DNA of 64,000 nucleotides from assembly GCA_016630905.1 (NCBI GenBank), contig WBMQ01000009.1, positions 1 to 64,000 of the forward strand, in the 5' to 3' direction. This stretch comes from Capillidium heterosporum (lineage: Eukaryota; Entomophthoromycota; Entomophthoromycetes; Entomophthorales; Capillidiaceae). Positions 50,386 to 62,299 of this stretch are shown here, piece after piece. Numbering within the stretch: position 1 is the first letter of the stretch; each line of letters begins with the position of its first letter. The notes beneath the pieces were generated by a model. It was not told the DNA's origin. It did not search any database and saw only the letters and a program-made list of their open reading frames with translations. The position numbers and the translations under genes are program-made.

Positions 50386-50802
50386 TTACAATTGAGGTAC
50401 ACCCGGAGTATTTCTTTTATCGCCAGGAATGAGAGCTAGATTGCGATACACTTGACTTGAGGTAAGAAATCGTTCAGCTACATTGCTCGTCTCTGAAAAT
50501 GAAAACTCGGTTTTAATCTTAGGTTTTGGCTCGGCATTCTGCTTAGGCTCAACATTTTGCTTAGGAATCGCTTTAGAACTTTGTGTACTACTGTTATTTC
50601 CGGAAATTCCTACCAATGATGTTTTTCTTTCATCAACAATTGCTTTTAAATTGGAGCCCAGCATTTTTTTAATCTGTCTTAAAGTGGCCATATTGGTATC
50701 GGGTGGTGCTATCTCAGTACTGGCTGGAATATCTTGCTTCTGTTTACTCTTGGAGCTCTTACCGGACTTTGAATCCCTTACTTTCTTACTCTTACTGTCC
50801 AT
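50386..50802 (-). CDS. small Lys/Ser-rich protein, unknown
   Basis: Single-exon frame of 138 codons from ATG at 50802. The first 30 residues are very basic (SKSKKVRDSKSGKSSKSKQK). The middle has a short helical stretch, ATLRQIKKMLGSNLKAIVDE, and then low-complexity KQN/EPK repeats. The end, SNVAERFLTSSQVYRNLALIPGD, looks ordered. It suggests a small nuclear or nucleolar protein, but no family is recognised. Further exons outside the frame are possible. Confidence 0.45.
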   Translation of the reverse strand: MDSKSKKVRDSKSGKSSKSKQKQDIPASTEIAPPDTNMATLRQIKKMLGSNLKAIVDERKTSLVGISGNNSSTQSSKAIPKQNVEPKQNAEPKPKIKTEFSFSETSNVAERFLTSSQVYRNLALIPGDKRNTPGVPQL

Positions 50803-52090
50803 CGATAGTGTTGTCAATATTTAAGGCTGTGCAGTGGTGCTTAGTAGTCGCTAACCTATTTGTAAATTTGTTAGGAGAATTGGTTAGCTTTGGAACTTTG
50901 CCTCCAAAATCATAGCCTAGTTGACAGGATGCTATCTCATTGGCCAGTATTCAAACAAATCACCAAAACCCATTTATCTTTACAGTTGGTGCTGCTCTCC
51001 AATGTCCAGTACAGTCCATTCTCATCCATCAAAAGCCAAACACTTGAGATAGCTGAGAAGAAGCTTCTGGTATAAGAGATAATTCATATACGATAAGTAT
51101 AGTAAGGGTACTCGAAGTTTACGTTGTTTGTTTTGATAAATTTGCAATGGTTTATGAAGCTCAATTCGATTAAAATATAGTAGCTACAAGCTCATCAATA
51201 AAGGCAGCCATTCAACTCTACCAGCTAGATTTAGAATTGTCAACATAGGCTCCTTGTGATGGCTATGGAGATCCGTTAAGCCGATGGAACGCTACTAGAG
51301 TTATAGCTGCGACTGTTGGAAAGGATTTGTACATTTTTATAAATACATTAAATCATACCATGCTTAGTAAAGACTTCTGCTAAATGAATTACAATTACAA
51401 AGTACATTGTATAGGATCTTATATACGTACTGCTTTCCCTTAGCCATTGATGTTTTACCAATATGCACTCTGAACTTAACATATGAAGACAATAAAAGGC
51501 TTTGATAGTATACACCTCTGCCATTCAAATTTGGTCAAGCTTAATATTTAGCAATGTCCTTTCAGGCATACAAATACTTGCATCGTATATATGAAAATAG
51601 GTTTATTGAATTGGTAGTTTGCAACTACAAATACAGATTCTTTCGACTGCATAAATGAATTGGATCAAATTTGCAGATGGTGAATTAGAGTCGATTATAA
51701 ACTGTTCCGTCCTTTATCAGGTCAAAACCCTCAGATACAGATGTAGCCAATTATAGTAAGCAGTTCAGCTGATTCTTGAGTTTCTTTTTCAAACGATTTA
51801 GGAAGCTGAGCCATGACATCAGCCACACACCAATCAATTACTAACATTTTCTACTTTGTGAGTCTGCCAATCAAGTGGGTTGCAAAATTTGGGATCCCTA
51901 AATTTGCCATAAAATGAAATTTTGATGATTGTTATTTTCTCTTTCAACAAATTTAATTCAAGCTGAATTCAAGGTATGGTACAAATTTTACTTTTGAATA
52001 ATTTTAAACTCCTATTTTTATAGCTACGTCGATTAACTAGGATATAGTTTATAGTTTATTCCCAGCAACTACGGCAACAAATTATTAACA
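50803..52090. other. intergenic region, nothing recognised
   Basis: 1.29 kb between divergent genes. Short ORFs only, and no repeat or RNA gene recognised. Confidence 0.45.
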
Positions 52091-53857
52091 ATGCGAGTAA
52101 ACTACTACCTACCTTTCAACGACTGGCTAAAAAAGCCTTATGATGAAACCGATATCAAGATTGCAAATTCGTATCTAAAACCGACTAGCGACAGATACAA
52201 TTTATTTTCATATGACAAATATAAATCAGATGGTATACTTGGAACGCTACTGCTACCCAACACCATGATCCAATTCGGCAAAGGCTGGTATCGCACAATC
52301 CCTATAACTCAAGAGTTGAACGACGCAGAGAAATTGGATGAGTTCAAATCGAGGGAATCTAAGAAGCAGGATGACTTGTCGCTTATGGTTATGACAACAC
52401 TACTGTCAGAAGCTAACAAGGCTGAAAGTGAAAACAGCTCTAGTTTAAGTGGTCTATTCCAATGCAACTTCAAATCTTTGGCCTCAAATGCCTCGGATGA
52501 TTTCAGTAAAATAGAAAATTCTCAAGTATCAGCAGACATTAAATCCGAAGACAGTTCCTCCACTATACAAAACAATCCTGCTGCCAACATCGTCGACACA
52601 CTTCAGCATTTCAAAGAAGCTGCCCAACATGAAAACGACATCATCAACAATGGGGTAATTCATTACCAAGAAATAGATGATATGGAAATCGATAAAGATG
52701 TAAAGATACCCGCCGAAAACGACCGTGAAGATCTTTCTCCGATATCCAAGAAGCCACGAACGGAAGATGAAACAGAATCTATTATCCCGCCGTCAGGTAC
52801 TATTAACCTTGAAATTTATAACCAACTGCCTTAGATTCGAAGGCTTCCGTACCCTATAAAGTAGAAGATGTTGACAATAAAGTTGATACTCCAGCCGAGA
52901 CTGTACCATTAGAGAATGGGCATAGCCAACAAACCGATTCCAATCTATTTAACGACCACCTCGACCAAGATATTCCTAACGATGATGCCGAACACGACAA
53001 ATCCCATGAAAGAAGCCTAGTGGAAGCTTATGGTTCAAGCTCCAGTATCAACCCTTCGCCCAAAGGTGCACAGAATGGAGGTACTACTCCTATTTCAAAT
53101 ATGTTAATAACAGTACTTTTATTTAAGGTAAATCAAGTAATAGCCATCGAAACGTACTCCAATCACCCCCAGAAAGCACTAACCTACTAAAGCGTGAGTT
53201 TGCTTCCGACACCTCTGGTAAATTTCTTTCAATCGTTGCATTCTAATACTTTTAGAATGGTGGCAGCAAGATTTTAACTCCAAGTACCCAATCACCTCCT
53301 TCAGCCTAGACAGTATTTTACACGCCAAGTACTGGTCTAGTCTATTTACGCAAACTAAGGAGATCGACTATCAGCACTTTAGCAAATACGCCATTCACCT
53401 CTTTACATCGATGCACATGAAACCCAATGAAGCAGTCAAATACCCCAGCTTGGAAGGTAACCCCGAAGAAATCGCCGACCATATGGTAAGGAATATCCGT
53501 CGTATCTTCAAAGAAACACAGCCGGAAAGCTTTACGCACGATCTCAAGGTTGAACTCAACCAAGCTTACTGTGTTATCGGCCGCTACCTCAAATTGAGGA
53601 GCTATGACAAGGTGGAGGCCTTCAAGAGTAGGCATAGGGATCCTAACGAGCATGGCTTGTCTAACATTGAGCGCATTGTCAAGATAAGTAAAATAGTAGG
53701 ACGGCTGTGGATCAAGGCCCCAATATCAAGGATAGACAACCTACACATCAACTTCCACAAGCTGGACAAGATGTTGGGTATCAAGGGGATTGACGAGTTG
53801 GAGCGAGCAGTCATCAAGCTCAGGAAAAGGTTCCTTTACGCTACGTTGGAGGGTTGA
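52091..53857 (+). CDS. acidic multi-exon protein with conserved-looking C-terminal helical domain, unknown
   Basis: Four exons chain in frame from ATG at 52091. Introns lie at about 52797-52834 (GTACTATT...CCTTAG), 53081-53128 and 53220-53257, with joins DSKAS, NGGKSS and SGEWWQQDF. The product is about 550 residues. The N-terminus (MRVNYYLPFNDWLKKP...YNLFSYDKYKSDG) looks ordered. The middle is long, acidic and Ser/Asn-rich with a possible nuclear signal, KKPRT. The last 210 residues are helical and basic (NPEEIADHMVRNIRRIF, ERIVKISKIVGRLWIK, ELERAVIKLRKRFLYATLEG). The architecture suggests a nuclear regulator, but no family is recognised. Confidence 0.65.
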
Positions 53858-54116
53858 GTATGGATGTCCCAAGTACTAGTAATGCATGTGCGTAAATAGC
53901 TTGTTGAGGTATTTTACCCTTTTTAAACCGCTGGTTAATAAACATCTTTATTAACACTTATATACACTTGTATAATTACATTTCATTTTAAAGCATCTAT
54001 TCAAGTTTTAATACCTGTAGTGATATATATATATTGGCATCAAGCAAATGAACAACCTATTGATATTTAAGGACAGCTTGGGCTACTTGTGTATTCAGGA
54101 ACTAGTCTCTTATCGT

Positions 54117-54974
54117 TTAGTTGTAAGTAGTTGCTAAAACACCGAAACTGAAGCTAGTTTGATACAAAGAAGGAAGTTCAAGCAGGTCTTCGTAATCCAT
54201 CATCCTAATATCGTCAAAGTTAAACGTAGCTTTACACAAAATGGTGATGTGCAAAGTTGGAGTAAAGTTCAGTTTGTCATATATATCCAATTTTGATAAT
54301 ACCTCGATTGGATTAGGTGACAATATGCCTTTGACAAAAGATATTGTATAGCAGCTCTATTGTAAGGTCTTTCAACTTTTACAGCTAGAACTATAGTAAA
54401 AATGCCAGTTGTAAACGATCTAGTCCCATGTAAGCGGTGTAAGCTATCATCTACAAGCAGCGTGTGGATACTAAATTCTAAAGCAATATTACCACCGCGG
54501 AATCCTATGAAATAGTTAGTTAGCCGTAATATTCAAAACTATCTAGAATTGTTGACGAGTCTTCATCCTGATTGGCAAGCCCAACAAAAAGGTTTGTACT
54601 TGGACCCAACTCCAGCACTTTGACCTTAAAGTAACATCTATCCTTAACTTCAAGGACTCGCTGTAGATTCCTATTATCTTGGATTGTGCAGAACTTAATA
54701 AAAGCAATATATCCATCTTGCTCGAAATAGTTTTACCAACCAAGTTTAAAGTTATGGAAAAGGTATGATTTTCATTATAACCTATCAAGCTCGATATTCC
54801 TCTCAATACTCCCGGCCTTTTGAATATAACAATTTCGAATTGAAATAGCAGAAAAACCACTAATGTATCTACTACGTAGACCAAAGTGAACATGAAGCTA
54901 AAGTAAACCGGAGTAGCTACAATTGAAGGTACTAACCGTATGATGGGTTTCACAATAATGGACAGATGCCCCAT
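54117..54974 (-). pseudogene. SPRY array copy A, degenerate
   Basis: Leftmost member of the array. The N-terminal part (from ATG at 54974) keeps two hydrophobic spans and RPGVLRGISSLIGY...HTFSITLNLVGKTIS. The shared intron is shifted or broken near 54500-54540 and the following frames contain stops. The C-terminal part reads FVKGILSPNPIEVLSKLD, lacks about ten residues of the SPRY core, and ends ELPSLYQTSF. PSLY here replaces the PPLY of copy C. It is probably non-functional. Confidence 0.65.
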
Positions 54975-55706
54975 CAAAATTATATATAGTGAAAATTTGT
55001 AGATGGTATAAAAGTATCAGGTTTGAAACTAAAGACAACGGAAAGTTCCCACGACTTATGACCTATTTATTTAGGCTTTGTAAACTGAATCGTTGCTTAG
55101 GCGATGTCAAACTAAAAATATATTTAAATCAAAGCAGAGAAGCTTGAACTGTTCATATAGAATCCTAAACTACGAATATGGTAATACTCCCGTCCTAATA
55201 ACTCAACTACATGCATCAATTTTCAGTTATATCCAAATTCAAAAAGCTGTAGCTTTGTTGAAGGGAAGCTAAAATAAAAAGGTATTGACGATGTAAAAAT
55301 AATGGATGTTTGTGCCAAGTTTAACTAATAATAGTTTAGGAAAGCAGGTGCTTTGACAGAGCTGGAAAAAATAGCATTCCAACTTAAGCTTCACATATTA
55401 GGAGATTAAGCTTGATAGAAACCATAATCGAGCTATTTTGATGGTACTAATGGTAACGAAGCTATGAGGGAACAGGACACCCCTATAGTTGATGAGACAG
55501 ATAAAAGTCTTTAAAGATGTTCCAATTTATATATCCTTTAAATTGGGACAGAGTACATAGTTGATAGAGCATGTCAAGGTTATAAACTTCAGATAACTTT
55601 AAAACAGTAAGATGAAAACATATTTGATGTTAGTTTTATTAGGTCTTTGATATAATGACGTATATTTACTATAAGTTTACAGATATGCAAATATATACTC
55701 GTATAT
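54975..55706. other. spacer between SPRY copies A and B
   Basis: 730 bp, AT-rich. It holds the promoter of copy A and the 3' UTR of copy B. No gene seen. Confidence 0.45.
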
Positions 55707-56684
55707 CTAAGTTTGATTTAAGCTACCAGAATATTGGGGAATTAATTCTTTAGCATCAGGGTAGTCGATACCAGCCAACGTTACATTAGAGTTCGAATTA
55801 AGGCCGTGAAAAGGAATAGCAAATATTTCATTATAAGCTACCATACGCATCTCTTCGGAATTGGCAGGTTCATACATAAATAGATGCTTACCAAAGTTAA
55901 AGTCAATTTTTGATGGACCGGTAGCATGCAACGTAGGAATCCAATCCAACTTGCCATCAATATCTAACCTGGGAGTCACTTCAAAGGATTTTAGGACTAG
56001 TCCATCTTTGATGAACGTCACCGTATATAAATTTGACAGTGGCGTGGTATCGTTCATAGAAACTAGAACTCCGACAAAAGTACCAGCTGTCAACAGTAGA
56101 TTGGTGGGTAAGTTGTGAAGATGACTATCTACAAGTACGATGCCGTTGCTAGCTTCTATTGATATACTACCGGTATGAAATCCTGTAAAGCAATTGATTA
56201 GTAGATCGTAGTCAAAGTTACCTGGAATGGCTAGCAAATAATCGTCACAATCAGCAAGCCCTATATATAAGTTAGTATTCGGACCCAACTCTAATATTTT
56301 AATTTCAAAATAGCATCTTGCCTTAGTTTCAAAGCTATGGTGCAGACTCTTATTAGCCTGGATCGTACATGGACTAATAAAAGTAATGTCACCATTCTCA
56401 TTTAAAAAGACTTTGTCAGCATAATTTGAAGAGATGGAGAAGGTGTAGTCTATATCATCAACTGCTGTTTCTGACGTACGTCCGATGGCTTCCCATCTCT
56501 TGATAATAGCATTGTTGAGTTGAATCAAACCAAGCACTACTAGAATGCTACCAATACCGAATAAAGTAAATACAAAGTTAAAATAAGCTAAAAGTGCCAC
56601 TGCAAGCAAGCTAACTATTCCTACCAACACTACTACTAGGGTCATTCTTTCGTTTATTCGCAAAAACTGAGTTAGTTGGTACAT
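55707..56684 (-). CDS. SPRY array copy B, membrane-anchored SPRY protein
   Basis: Two exons (56684-56222 and 56182-55707) give 312 residues. The 39-nt intron (GTAACT...TTTACAG) has no stop and is a multiple of three, so an unspliced read-through would add 13 residues. Residues 14-56 form two hydrophobic spans (MTLVVVLVGIVSLLAVALLA, then FTLFGIGSILVVLGLI). The SPRY domain follows (TIQANKSLHHSFETKARCYF, EIKILELGPNTNLYIGL, TFIKDGLVLKSFE, WIPTLHATG). The tail has AIPFHGLNS where other copies have PPxY, then IPQYSGSLNQT. With splicing the gene is intact. It likely sits in an endomembrane, but its ligase-binding motif is lost. Confidence 0.8.
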   Translation of the reverse strand: MYQLTQFLRINERMTLVVVLVGIVSLLAVALLAYFNFVFTLFGIGSILVVLGLIQLNNAIIKRWEAIGRTSETAVDDIDYTFSISSNYADKVFLNENGDITFISPCTIQANKSLHHSFETKARCYFEIKILELGPNTNLYIGLADCDDYLLAIPGNFDYDLLINCFTGFHTGSISIEASNGIVLVDSHLHNLPTNLLLTAGTFVGVLVSMNDTTPLSNLYTVTFIKDGLVLKSFEVTPRLDIDGKLDWIPTLHATGPSKIDFNFGKHLFMYEPANSEEMRMVAYNEIFAIPFHGLNSNSNVTLAGIDYPDAKELIPQYSGSLNQT

Positions 56685-57465
56685 AGGTAGTTGAAGGTTG
56701 TATATTGTTAAAGTGCTGGTTTCAAAAGTTAGAAGGAAGGAAAGTTCCTCCAATTTATAGCGTACCTATCCTTTTATACATTTTTCATTAGGTATTCTTG
56801 AAGAGTATATAAATTGGACCTAAACGCTCCAAAATCTCAAAGTGCCACGCTACATTTGGAAGGCCAAGCTAATCTATCAAAATAATGCCGCTTCAAGAAC
56901 TTGGCAATGCATTTCATCAAATGAATTAATTTCAAGTTCCTTGGAAATCAAATGTTTATAGTATCAATTTAACAAAATAGTAGCGCAAAATATCGATGGT
57001 AGGTGGATATCTTTGAATGAATATATTGGCATTGTTCTAAAGTGCCAGATAAGAAAAATGTATGAAAGAAGGGACCGCTCTGACAAGGTTGATAAAAGTA
57101 AGAATTCCATTCATTGGTGATGAAGCTCCAAGCTGCAGAGATCAATTTACTTTACTGGTATTCATCTCATAAAGAGATAGCCAAGTAAACTTATTCTTTA
57201 GTTATATAGAATAATACAGGTTTTACTATCTTCATCCCAAATTGATATATACCCCGAGCTACATCCCACTTTACTTTAAGTTTTCAGGTTAAAATGTCTT
57301 TTAAATTCATGCAAGGTGAACTGTTTTCAATAAATATCGAGTCTAACATACTGTAGAACCTCAAAATAGAATGAAAAAGGTAAATATTTAAGTTGGTTTA
57401 TTGAACTTTCGATATCAAAATGAATTTTTTTATAAATTATAGACAGTGTTTAGGTATTTAAACAT
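56685..57465. other. spacer between SPRY copies B and C
   Basis: 780 bp, AT-rich, regulatory and untranslated sequence only. Nothing recognised. Confidence 0.45.
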
Positions 57466-58460
57466 CTAAGTTCGATTTAAACTTTGTTCATATCCAGGAA
57501 CTAATTCTTGAACATGTGGATGATCAACAACGGTCACAGACATACTAGAGTTTGAGTTAGGACCGTACAATGGAGGAAGTTCAGAGATGGTATCGTTGGT
57601 TGACATTCTAATACTGTTGATGTTGGCAGCTCTAAACAAAAAGTCGTCGCGACCAAAATTGAACAATACTTGACATGAGCCGGTGGCATGCAAGGTAGGG
57701 ATCCAACGTAACTTGCCAAAAGTATCTAAACTCGGGAAGATTTCGAAACGTTTGAGCTCCAAGCCGTTTTTGACGAATGTGACAACGTACTTGTTCGAAG
57801 TTAGGGCGGTATTATCGTGGGAAACTAAAACTCCGATACAGTCGCTGTTAATTAAAGAGGGATTGTCATCTAGACTATAAGGCTTGCCGTCTAAAAGTAC
57901 ATTTCCGTCTTTGGATCCTATGGATATACCTCCGATTTGAGATCCTACAAAAACAGTTAGCTAATGGATTGTTTTAAAGGCTACCTGGAATAGCTAGTAA
58001 ATTCTCACTTTTATCGTCAAGTCCTACGTACAGGCTCGTGTTTGGACCCAACACCAATATCTTGATTTCAAAGTAACAGTCAGTTTTAGTTTCAAAAGCT
58101 TGCGCCAAACTTTTATTGGTTTGGATCGTACAAGCTTGTATAAAAGTAATACTACCGTCCCCGCTCGAAATAGCTCTATCTGACAAATTTAAAGTTATGG
58201 GAAAGGTGTAAACTGTATTTTCAATATTATTTCTATCTTCAGCTACTGTATGTGATGTCTCAATTTGATTCCAAGGGAGGTTAGGGTCGAAAGTGCCTAT
58301 ACTGAACAACCGCAAACAAGACTAAGATTGCAAGTACGCCTAATGCAGTGGTCGACGGTCCAAAATTAGCAACAGTTGATATTACCACATAAACGATTGT
58401 TATTAGGAGAAACGCTAGTAGGTTTTTCCTGCTGTTGGAGTTCAAAAAGCTGTTGGGCAT
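57466..58460 (-). pseudogene. SPRY array copy C, PPLY motif, one frame break
   Basis: From ATG at 58460 the N-terminus has two hydrophobic spans (LLAFLLITIVYVVISTV and LGVLAILVLFAVV), then runs out of frame at RHFRP. The SPRY frame begins one base later at SIGTFDPNLP, so one base too many lies near 58298-58306. After the shared intron (GTAGCC...TTTGTAG) the domain continues intact to VTFVKNGLELKRFE and WIPTLHATGSCQVLFNFG. The tail carries ELPPLYGP, a PPxY motif, and LVPGYEQSLNRT. It is either a recent break or a sequence error in an otherwise complete copy. Confidence 0.75.
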
Positions 58461-58997
58461 ACCTTGCTGTTGCTTTAAAGCTTAGTTTACTGTAGCTTGA
58501 TGGTGATGAAATTCAAATAAAAGAAAGGTTGAAAGAACCAATTTTGGGAAACCCGTCCATATATAAAATTTCGCATTTAATCACTGTATTTCTATGAACC
58601 TTATCAGGTAATTTGTAGCAGCTTAGCTTGCGAGCAAGCTATTCATTGGTCACTACAGATGTTCTTATACTTTGATACTACTTTCCAATAACAAAAAAAT
58701 TATCGAACAACTCTTGAAAGCTTGGCATTTGGAGGTTTTCATCTACAGGATGCTATAACCAGCAATAATAGCACCTGCCGTCAACCTAGTCAAGTCTCGT
58801 TTATATTGAAGGCTAAATGTAGACTAGGGCTAGTTTAAGTGTATGAGGTGGTACTTCGTTTTTATTCCAGTTTTAGGATTTATACGAAGAAGAGTTTTTA
58901 GGAACACCAATAGTTTAATAGGTTTTCGAAAACTAAAATGTTGTGCTCTAATTTATTAGAAATTAGTGATGTAAACTACCATTAAAGTAAAGGTAGA
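58461..58997. other. spacer between SPRY copies C and D
   Basis: 540 bp, AT-rich. No feature recognised beyond promoter and UTR space. Confidence 0.45.
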
Positions 58998-59963
58998 TTA
59001 AGCTGTTGTATTCGATCGATTCTCATACATAGGAGCCGGCTCCTCAGTATCAGGATACTCGTTGACTATCACCGGTACACTTAAACTGCCATCCTCACCC
59101 CCCTCATAATCAGGTGGGAACTCCCTTATACTGTTATAAAAAGTCATCCTCACAAAGTTGGAGTTGGCCGGTAAGTACAAGTAGTCATCTAGACCAAAAT
59201 TAAACAAAACTTTACAGGGGCCTGTGGCATGTAAAGTGGGTTTCCAATCTAACCCTTTGGTGGTGTTTAAAGTGGGAAATAGTTCAAAAGTCTTCAGCTT
59301 GGATCCGTTTTTGACAAAAGCTATTTTATATTTCTTGATGGCGCTGAAATCGATATTCTCATCTCCGGCGTGGACACCTATACAATCACCAACTTGTAAA
59401 GTCGTATCTCCTTCTAAAACTTGTGATTTACCGTCGATAAATACATTGCCTTCCTTAGATTCTATAAATATACCTTCGGCCTGTGATCCTATTTTTAATA
59501 AAAAGTTAGCTTATCGTAATTAGTTAAAAGTACCTGGTATAACACCTAAATTTTCAGTTGGATTGGTAAGCCCTACATACAATGTAGCATTTGGATCTAA
59601 TTCCATAATCTTTATCTCAAAGTAACAGTATAAATTAATATCGAACGCCCGCTGCAAGATCTTGTTGGCTTGGATTGTACACGGTTGCACAAAAGTGATA
59701 CCACTGTCTCCATTGGAAATAACTTTGTCAACTAAATTCAACGTTATAGGGAAGGTGTAACTCGTAATATCAATGATACGAATTTGTTGGTTAGGATCCC
59801 GCTTCTTGAAATAAACGTCCTTGGCCTTTATTAACAAATACACAACCATTATACCCCCTACTCCGTACAAGATGATGTTTATACTGAGTTCTAAGAGGTA
59901 AGCTGCTGTAGCAAATCCAGATACACTTCCCAGCAAAAGTAAAACTTCAATAGCCTCTTTCAT
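58998..59963 (-). CDS. SPRY array copy D, intact, PPDY motif (Ssh4/Ear1-like architecture)
   Basis: Two exons (59963-59534 and 59488-58998) encode 306 residues without a break, the best intact member. Residues 5-48 hold two hydrophobic spans (VLLLLGSVSGFATAAYLL, then IILYGVGGIMVVYLLI). The SPRY domain runs about 70-250: TFPITLNLVDKVIS, PCTIQANKILQRAF, CYFEIKIMELDPNATLYVGL, GDCIGVHAG, IAFVKNGSKLKTFE and KPTLHATGPC. The tail has REFPPDYEGG, a PPxY motif able to bind WW domains of NEDD4/Rsp5-type ubiquitin ligases, then APMYENRSN. Membrane anchor, SPRY and PPxY together match the layout of yeast Ssh4 and Ear1, which bring cargo to Rsp5 on endosomes and vacuoles. That role is inferred from architecture. 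Confidence 0.8.
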
Positions 59964-60844
59964 CTTTAATATCGATGGAGCTTGTGTAGCTGAGCAACTT
60001 TGATTCGATTTGTAGTTTGGATTGGGTTATCAGTTGGAAATAGTAAAAGAAAAGAAGCTTTATTGATTTTATCAGGCAAATTCCCTTAACCACTATCATT
60101 TGATGGCTACAAGGGATATATAGGAAACAAGGTCAGCATATCCTATCAATAGAACAACCATTCCTAGGGAATGCTTTCTCCATTAGCCATTTGCAAATTT
60201 ACATGCACCCAAAAATCTCCAACTAGTTCATCCAAAAGAAACTACAAATTTCCGATAAGATCCTTGAGACTTTAGGTATGGTTATAGTAAATTCCCATAA
60301 ATTTGACTTACATAACTTAGTATTTCAAGGATGACTTTTTTAAAGTCTGTTTTAGAAGGTCAGTAAATTTTGATATTTCCTTTCCGAGAATCAAAGCCCA
60401 TTAGAAATAAACACCAAATAGGCGAGCTAAAACTATTAACACCCACATCGAAAATATCCTAAAGAAGGTAGGCAGATGGTTGTCTTGGGATTGTAGAGAT
60501 ACAAGTAAAGTTTTCATATTTATTATAGAAGATAAAAGTGAGATGGTAGTAAACTTTTAATATGTTGACAACTTTAGAAGAAAGGAGTACCTGTGATGTA
60601 TGTCACCAATCCAAATTATTTGTACCTTGAAAGGCTTAAGGCAAAATGTCATGGTAGATGAGAGAGAAAGTAGGAAGTCGTGTTGAGATACCAAGACCAT
60701 TAGTTTCACGAGACTTGAAAGCTTTCAATTGTGAAAAGGATAGAATAAAGTTGTAGATCAATGTTAGATTTATTGTCTGTCAGTATTAAAATGGATACCA
60801 TTCTAACAGTTCAGTGAGAAATAACTGATGTTCTTACGCTATAT
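59964..60844. other. spacer between SPRY copies D and E
   Basis: 880 bp, AT-rich, with no supported gene. Confidence 0.45.
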
Positions 60845-61647
60845 TTAATCCAACTTAGATGAGTATCTGGGAACCGATTCTTCAATGTCAAAATAATTGA
60901 CAATCATCATCGATAAATTTCGATATGGGTAAGGGGTATACGGCGGAGAATGTTGTGGACGACGTACTTGGGCACCATGCGAGAAGTATTCGAGTTAATA
61001 AATGTATAGGTAAAGTCATGGTGATCGAAACTGACCAGTTCTATACCATTCTCCATGAAAGACAGTGTACATTTTTTGACAGTAGGTTGAATCTATCAAT
61101 TGAAACTAAGATTCCAGCAAAATCGCCTTCTTATAGCAATGCACTATTGTATATATAGCATGATTGAAACCATTGGCAAATACGTTCCTACCTTTGCACT
61201 CTACCGATATACCTCCGAGATGCATCTCTGTAGTTATATTTGGTTAAATATCGTATGCAAAAGTATGAGATTTCGATAGATTCCATAAGCCTAATTTCAA
61301 CATCTCGATTTCAAAATAGCATTTGTCTTTAACTTCCAAAGTTTGATATAGGCTCTCGTTGGCTTGAATTTGATACAAGCTTAGGAAAGTAGCATTCAGT
61401 TCACTGTTCAAATTACATATATTACTATTACTGAAAATGTGTGAAAGTAGTAGCAGGCATCGTTCTCAGTTGAGTTGGATAATCAAATTTTGGGCGATGG
61501 GCTTTGAGATGTAGTTTTGAAGTTTCAAATGTATATCAGAAATGCTTTCTTCCATTCAATATAATATATAACGCACGCCATACTGAACCCTTCAAAAAAC
61601 CAAACTAAAACTACAACTCCAAAAGCTGTTCCAGCTGATATGTTCAT
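60845..61647 (-). pseudogene. SPRY array copy E, heavily decayed
   Basis: From ATG at 61647 a hydrophobic N-terminus (AFGVVVLVWFFEGF) is followed by stops and frame changes. Recognisable pieces are QIQANESLYQTLEVKDKCYF with EIEMLKLG, then GGISVECKGRNVF, SPPYTPYPY, and near the end IVNYFDIEESVPRYSSKLD. The PPxY motif is shortened to PPYT. It is clearly a dead copy and shows that the array turns over. Confidence 0.75.
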
Positions 61648-62299
61648 TTCATAGATCAGTGAGTTGGACAAACGCTTGAAGTTAGCTGAGACTAGTCAAA
61701 TTGCAAAACACTGGAATTTTAACTTTAAAAGGTGCACTAATAGGAAAAATTAGAATTTCCCAAAGAACCCATCCTAAATACTTGGCGAACACAGACCACG
61801 TAGAATAGCTAATTAAAGCAGTGAGTTTTTAAGTATATGCTAGTCGGTATATCCTATCAACTATTTTAGTAAATTGAGTTACTGTAGTAAAGCAGTACTC
61901 CATGTTTAGTTTGTTAATGCCATTTTTGCTAAAGTGTAGCCGATTGGCCGACTGTCCAGTATTAAAAGGATAGGTCAAAGCAATTGTATAATTTGGAAAG
62001 AAATCAAAAGTCATTTTGAAATGTCATGGCCACTAACATTATAATTCATCTCAAAAAGTTATTGCCTATTAAGTTCGTTCCAATTGCATTATAATTAATA
62101 AATCTAACTTTTTAATGTCAATTAATTTATAGTTTTAGGTCACATAGTTTGAAATGAACTATGTAATACTTATAAATCTCAATTTGAAAACTATAGGATA
62201 AATGAATATATTGATAACAGTTTTATTGTTAATTAGTATTAAAGTAGACAGTTGTCTACCAATATCCATACAAATAGTCGGATATTAGTATGTCTAAGT
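61648..62299. other. spacer between SPRY copies E and F
   Basis: 650 bp, AT-rich. Nothing recognised. Confidence 0.45.
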
